From Scytonema tolypothrichoides VB-61278 (lineage in GTDB: Bacteria; Cyanobacteriota; Cyanobacteriia; Cyanobacteriales; Nostocaceae), in assembly GCF_000828085.3 (NCBI RefSeq), contig NZ_JXCA02000001.1, positions 1,343,467 through 1,379,423 on the forward strand: a DNA stretch of 35,957 nucleotides. Direction: 5' to 3'. A program made the position numbers and the translations under genes. Under the pieces are notes generated by a model. That model saw only the letters and a list, made by a program, of their open reading frames with translations. It was not told the DNA's origin and made no database searches. Each line of letters starts with the position of its first letter. The first letter of the stretch is position 1. Positions 32,901 to 35,957 of the stretch are shown here, piece by piece.

Positions 32901-33674
32901 TTTTCACCTAATGGATGCATCATCATTTATGGACAAGATGGCGATGATGAAATTGATGCACCTAACAGCTCCCTACCTGTCGAAATGTATGCTGGTATCG
33001 GCAATGATCGGCTCAAAGGAGGGTTTGGTAATGTTTCAATGTTTGGTGGAATTGGTGATGATACTTACTACATTGACAGTACCAATGATATAGCCACTGA
33101 GTACGCCAACGAAGGTACCGATACAGTCAACGCCGCTATCAGTTACACCCTCGCTGCAAACCTAGAAAATCTCAACCTACTTGAAGGTACTGCTGCACTC
33201 AACGGTACAGGCAACGAACTCAGCAACACCATCAATGGTAACTCTGCCAACAATACCCTAAATGGGGGAGCAGGTGACGATCGCCTTTTCGGTTTTGCTG
33301 GTGGTGACACCCTCCAAGGTGGAGATGGGAACGACTGGATTATTGGCGGACAGGGGAATGATATCCTTACCGGAGGCGCTGGTAACGATTATTTTGTCTA
33401 CAACGGCATTACAGACGCAGGCGATCGCATCACTGATTTTACAGTCGGCAGCGACAAAATTGTTCTCACCGATTTACTCAAAAACTTAGGCTATCAAGGC
33501 TCGAATGCGATCGCGAATGGTTTATTGAGTTTTAAACAAGCAAGTTCCAGTCTTGCAGTCATTCAAATCGATCCAGACGGCACAGCGAGCAACTTATTTA
33601 GACCAGCACCCTTCATTTTGCTCGACAACGTATCAGTAACAGCATTAAATAATCCCAATAATTTTGTCTTTTGA
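29901..33674 (+). CDS. RTX subtilase (DUF4114 - S8 peptidase - beta-sandwich - PKD - RTX)
   Basis: 1257 residues as now readable. Order: the remainder of a DUF4114 domain (to about 158, ending DKDYDDIIFRV); an S8 subtilisin domain (about 235-625) with His299 (NHATHVAGT), Asn418 (WSAGN) and Ser560 (YGTSMAAP); a beta-sandwich (about 635-755); two PKD-like domains (about 760-860 and 865-955); and C-terminal RTX calcium-binding nonapeptides (about 1030-1175, GGAGDDRLFG type). RTX tails lacking an N-terminal signal are secreted by type I systems. The place of the catalytic Asp is Glu267 (VGVWEATE), so activity is in doubt. The original N-terminus (29689-29801) is cut off by a MITE; this ATG lies inside the MITE, with others at 29922 and 29937. 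No type I exporter is in view. Confidence 0.85.
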   Translation: MISLYPDMILEGMENYSLGSEEFIRQAALRALSNSPNSGYVVISELTEKAAFTGSLQTGINFNTEKYLGEKRFDLRPGSRFGIMLLPNGNIQDLLSNPNGNNPQLPLFSIAAANLGESLQFSRLVNLKADDNIFSFEDTSLTKNSDKDYDDIIFRVVGASGEVPSYNQLVPPEKNLLNTLLGSVLPNPPKSKEYPIDLKKDLGLVDEPIQVSEGVWFLGRGIAPDDLKIVKPNNLYAGYTSSTDKLWNGGGLGLNLDGNGLTVGVWEATEAGSWRIRDTHRELNGRVNFGENGTGFSNHATHVAGTIAATGINRRARGMANGVNLRSFSAADDTTEMNQNAAQLVVSNHSYGASRGWDIGNQQIIDGTTVNNTNVWLDDYSNSSTEDANFGKYDSDAQDLDTVLFNNPNLLSVWSAGNHRIDFFSNRSNNNTFVTYFGSNPNIAGFNWTRQGWYQVATNIVAPPGSDGNGGTGYDSLTGEKTAKNTLVVGSVTDNKDNPYTNSNPTISNFSSWGPTDDGRVKPDVVAKGGNNLPKVQLLSSLGTADDDYNTGLDDYYGTSMAAPVVTGTAVLLTQHYQNLFNRLPPSATTKGLLIHTATDIGNLGPDYQSGWGLIDGTTAADFLTQTASQNPSYILQENTYTGTQQTFNVISNGADPLKATIVWTDPAGSVQGKGLDVNTRVLVNDLDLSITDPNGVVHFPWTLDLTRPEQPAVRNRANNLDNVEQVLIDAPIAGTYTIRIGHTGNSFTQNYSLFVSAAKNDQPIANANGKYIVPEGGTITLSSAGSIDPDGFINAFHWDLNYDDGSSFNIDSANPSPVFDASNIDAGKPSIIRTVALGIIDNRGATAFSTAKLEIINVSPTAFVRGDTFGVPGLSRSFTFSATDPSKADTAAGFTFNVGYGDGTSQESKSKDPFTLTHTYTAEGNYTTTVTAKDKDDGISKAATHTIEIKAAGILPCPKDPSKTALYVGGTLGTDQINVTQQGETGIYNVLVNGQSKGSFSPNGCIIIYGQDGDDEIDAPNSSLPVEMYAGIGNDRLKGGFGNVSMFGGIGDDTYYIDSTNDIATEYANEGTDTVNAAISYTLAANLENLNLLEGTAALNGTGNELSNTINGNSANNTLNGGAGDDRLFGFAGGDTLQGGDGNDWIIGGQGNDILTGGAGNDYFVYNGITDAGDRITDFTVGSDKIVLTDLLKNLGYQGSNAIANGLLSFKQASSSLAVIQIDPDGTASNLFRPAPFILLDNVSVTALNNPNNFVF

Positions 33675-33683
33675 ATTAAGCTG

Positions 33684-33913
33684 CCCTTGCATCTAATACT
33701 ATTTCACGAAAATAGTGAAACATATCAAAAACCCCTCCCAACCTCCCCTTACCAAGGGGAGGTGCCGTAGGCGGTGGGGTGCATTTGTTCAAGCATTTAG
33801 TGAATTTGATATAACTTGCATCTTTTTATTTCTAATCAGGGCTTACGCATTCTACTCTCCTTTCTCTGCGCTCTCTGCGCCTCTGTGGTTCGTTTAAGAG
33901 AAGTAAAACAAAA
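33684..33913. repeat. dispersed repeats between subtilase and porin
   Basis: The gap holds ACTATTT/AAATAGT (about 33700-33718), a perfect 10-bp hairpin ACCTCCCCTT-ACC-AAGGGGAGGT (33741-33763), and a CTCTGCGCTCTCTGCGCCTC segment that is the inverse of 27554-27573. No gene is seen; the frame at 33715-33897 only translates these repeats. Confidence 0.6.
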
Positions 33914-35692
33914 ATGATTAATCTTAATTTATACCTTGCTACTGCTTTTCTTGTTCTGAATCTAATTACCCAGATTCTTCCTGCTACAGCAGAAGAAGCA
34001 ACAGTTCCGCCTAGCAACGCTGCTGAAATAGGTAACAAACTAAACTCAGTATCTCAGCTATCGGATGTGCAACCGACTGACTGGGCATTCCAAGCATTAC
34101 AATCTTTAGTAGAACGCTACGGCGTAATTGCAGGCTACTCTGATGGGACATTCCGAGGCAATAGAGCCATGACTCGCTACGAATTTGCCGCTGGTTTGAA
34201 TGCAGCCTTAGACCGAGTAAATCAGTTGACTGCAGCAGGGCTTGCAGATAAAGTATCAAAAGAAGACCTAGCAACACTGCAACGCTTGCAAGAGGAGTTT
34301 GCCGCAGAGTTAGCTACCTTACGAGGTCGAGTAGATACCTTGGAGGCTAAGACAGCAGAACTACAAGCTAACCAGTTTTCTACCACAACAAAGCTCACAG
34401 GTCAAGCCATTTTTGCTGTCAACGCAGGTACTCAAGCCGATGCAGATAATCCCAACGCCACTTTCTTCAGTCGCACCCGCTTAAACTTGGAAACCAGCTT
34501 CACAGGTAAAGATTTGTTATTCACTCAATTGCAAGCAGGAACGGGAAACAGCAATAACGATGCAGCAACATTTTTGCAAAGAGAAGAAGGGGACTTTAGA
34601 AATCGGTTGGTACGATTTGGGGAAAATTTACTACAAGAAAACTTTGAGCAATTATTTTTCCCACTCGATACTTTGGGAGTTACCTTAGAAGATTTGGGTT
34701 TGGGTTTGGCTAAAGAGGATAATGTTGATGCAATTCGAGATACCCTTGCAGGAACCGTTGCAACTCAGAGTTTGGAAGCAGGTGCATCACCAGAGGAAGC
34801 TTTACGAATTCGTCAAAACCTAATTGATGCGATCGACACCACCAGAGAAATCAATAACTTCCTGCAAATCAACAGTACCTTAGACTACTCTGGTGCTAGT
34901 CCTGACTTGAACCTCTACCGCCTCAGTTACACTTTCCCGCTATTTGAAGACTTCCGCGTGTCCGTCTTTCCCCAAGGCTTTGCTTCCGACTACGTGGATA
35001 GAAACAGCTTCGCCAATAACAGTGCAGGAAATTTCTCAACCTATGGCTTAGTCAATAATCAGCTACTGCTAGCAAACGATCGCGCGGGGGCGGGAGCAGC
35101 AATTAGTTGGAATCCTGGAAAAAGTTCGTTCACGATTAGGGGAGTCTATCGCGCACAGCAAGCCGGTCTTGTTAACACCAAACCTGACTTTACCAACAGT
35201 GACAAGCAAGGAGGTTTATTTGACGATCCAAATCTGGGTGTGGTGGAACTGGAGTTTTTACCTTCTAAAACTTTCGCAATCCGGCTGCAATATAGTGGGG
35301 GAACCCAAGATGGGGAAGAATATAACGTCGTGGGCGCTAACTTAGAACTCGCCCTTGGTAAGAAAGTTGGACTCTTTGGTCGCTTTGGTTATGCTTTTAA
35401 CTTTCCTGGTAATATCCAACCTACCTCTTGGTCAGCAGGTATTGTATTCCCAGATTTTTTAGCTAAAGGTGCTAATCTTGGGTTTTCTGTAGGACAGCCT
35501 CTCATCTTCCAAGAAAAAGATAACCTTTTGGGCTTTTTTAACAGTACCCAAACTAACTACGAAGCATTCTACAGATTACCAATCAACAATAATATATCAG
35601 TTTCGCCGATATTGCAGGTCATAACTGACCCTGGAAACTCGCAAGCAAACACTATTTATACAGGCACTTTGCGGACAGTTTTTTCCTTTTAA
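33914..35692 (+). CDS. SLH-domain iron uptake porin (OprB-like)
   Basis: 592 residues. A signal peptide (LYLATAFLVLNLITQILPATA) precedes an S-layer homology domain (about 45-100: LSDVQPTDWAFQALQSLVERYGVIAGYSDGTF, MTRYEFAAGLNAALDRV), a coiled coil (about 110-155) and a beta-barrel (about 160-592) with alternating strands starting LTGQAIFAVNAGTQ and ending in Phe (TLRTVFSF), the usual outer-membrane insertion signal. This is the normal build of cyanobacterial outer-membrane porins annotated as iron uptake porins, in which the SLH domain attaches to peptidoglycan. Length is typical. Its own promoter is expected in the repeat-filled gap upstream; I saw no clear Fur box. Confidence 0.93.
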   Translation: MINLNLYLATAFLVLNLITQILPATAEEATVPPSNAAEIGNKLNSVSQLSDVQPTDWAFQALQSLVERYGVIAGYSDGTFRGNRAMTRYEFAAGLNAALDRVNQLTAAGLADKVSKEDLATLQRLQEEFAAELATLRGRVDTLEAKTAELQANQFSTTTKLTGQAIFAVNAGTQADADNPNATFFSRTRLNLETSFTGKDLLFTQLQAGTGNSNNDAATFLQREEGDFRNRLVRFGENLLQENFEQLFFPLDTLGVTLEDLGLGLAKEDNVDAIRDTLAGTVATQSLEAGASPEEALRIRQNLIDAIDTTREINNFLQINSTLDYSGASPDLNLYRLSYTFPLFEDFRVSVFPQGFASDYVDRNSFANNSAGNFSTYGLVNNQLLLANDRAGAGAAISWNPGKSSFTIRGVYRAQQAGLVNTKPDFTNSDKQGGLFDDPNLGVVELEFLPSKTFAIRLQYSGGTQDGEEYNVVGANLELALGKKVGLFGRFGYAFNFPGNIQPTSWSAGIVFPDFLAKGANLGFSVGQPLIFQEKDNLLGFFNSTQTNYEAFYRLPINNNISVSPILQVITDPGNSQANTIYTGTLRTVFSF

Positions 35693-35693
35693 G

Positions 35694-35744
35694 TAGGTCA
35701 ACATTGAAAAACATAAAATAAAGTCTTTGCGATTGCTTCCCGCC
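35694..35744. repeat. dispersed repeat, matches 469-515
   Basis: TAGGTCAACATTGAAAAACA, then TAAAATAAAGTCTTTGCGAT and TGCTTCCCGCC: the second copy of the unit near the left end of the window. It follows the porin stop immediately. A GC-rich hairpin-like stretch (CGCCTAACGGCTCGCGGC) continues to about 35770. Confidence 0.6.
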
Positions 35745-35882
35745 ACGCCTAACGGCTCGCGGCTTCGGCTCACCCACTGCGTTTCACTCGCAATGACATT
35801 TTACGTTTAATTAGGTAGATCGCTACTCAATACCCTCGCAAGTTGTGCAAATCTCAAGCTTCGACTGGGTACCTTGTTGATT

Positions 35883-35957
35883 TTACGTGTTCTGCTGTGC
35901 GGCTTTGCGGACAGATTCTACATCAACATTAAGTTCTTGAGCAATCTGCTCCACACT
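35883..35957 (-). CDS. C-terminal end of a gene cut by the window edge
   Basis: 24 codons and a TAA, reading SVEQIAQELNVDVESVRKAA to the end QQNT. This helix-turn-helix-like tail (VEQIAxxLNVxxExVRKAA) resembles the C-termini of Rpn/PD-(D/E)XK-type 'recombination-promoting nuclease/putative transposase' proteins and of DUF4351 proteins. The rest lies beyond the window, so the identity is tentative. Confidence 0.5.
   Translation of the reverse strand, partial: SVEQIAQELNVDVESVRKAAQQNT

Noticed and set aside
33715-33897. 60-codon frame before the porin
   Set aside because: It consists of hairpin repeats found elsewhere in the window.
1-35957. tRNA or rRNA genes
   Set aside because: I saw no cloverleaf-like segment with the T-loop GGTTCAAATCC pattern and no rRNA sequence; a covariance-model scan would be needed to exclude them fully.

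Overview
The window looks like chromosomal DNA of a filamentous, probably heterocyst-forming cyanobacterium (Nostocales). Reasons visible in the sequence: many copies of the HIP1 octamer GCGATCGC, runs of heptanucleotide tandem repeats of the STRR type known from heterocystous cyanobacteria, several short dispersed hairpin repeats, and cyanobacterial protein families (DUF1822, SLH/OprB-type iron uptake porin, CHAT and NB-ARC proteins, a cyanobacteriochrome-like GAF domain). I cannot name the species.

Layout. 1-337: the trailer end of a CRISPR array (five repeats, four spacers, no cas genes in view). 570-5651, minus strand: an intact purB, then a three-gene operon (retropepsin-like lipoprotein, inactive-transglutaminase/7TM protein, RimK-like ATP-grasp ligase), then a broken second purB copy, so the operon is bracketed by direct repeats of purB sequence. 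5652-6588: non-coding DNA with heptamer repeats and an orphan plus-strand terminator. 6589-11189, minus strand: a YihY/BrkB membrane protein, then a hexapeptide acyltransferase translationally coupled to an MHYT-GAF-PAS-MCP sensor. 11673-16707, plus strand: a Ser/Thr kinase with one membrane span, an exported FAD oxidoreductase, clpS and a DUF2103 gene. 16773-23118, minus strand: a sigma-70-like regulator, a DUF1822 protein, a membrane-anchored pentapeptide-CHAT protease-like protein and a small membrane protein. 23467-26669: a GRDP-like protein and an NB-ARC/TPR STAND ATPase. 26909-35692, plus strand: an exported block with a cysteine-containing secreted protein, three consecutive small secreted proteins each built from three internal repeats (CxxC-type, DUF5648-like, ricin-type), a large RTX subtilase whose 5' end is broken by a MITE, and an SLH porin. 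The window closes with the 3' end of a minus-strand gene.

Best candidates for new biology. (1) The sigma-like / DUF1822 / pentapeptide-TM-CHAT operon, which resembles a signalling or regulated cell-death module and lies beside a STAND ATPase. (2) The MHYT receptor, which carries a GAF domain with the Cys-His pair of cyanobacteriochromes, a LOV-like PAS lacking its photoactive cysteine, and a degenerate chemoreceptor tip. (3) The cluster of triple-repeat secreted proteins next to the RTX subtilase. The genome is also visibly shaped by small repeats: one MITE splits the subtilase gene and supplies its present ATG, and another dispersed repeat is translated inside the sigma-like protein.
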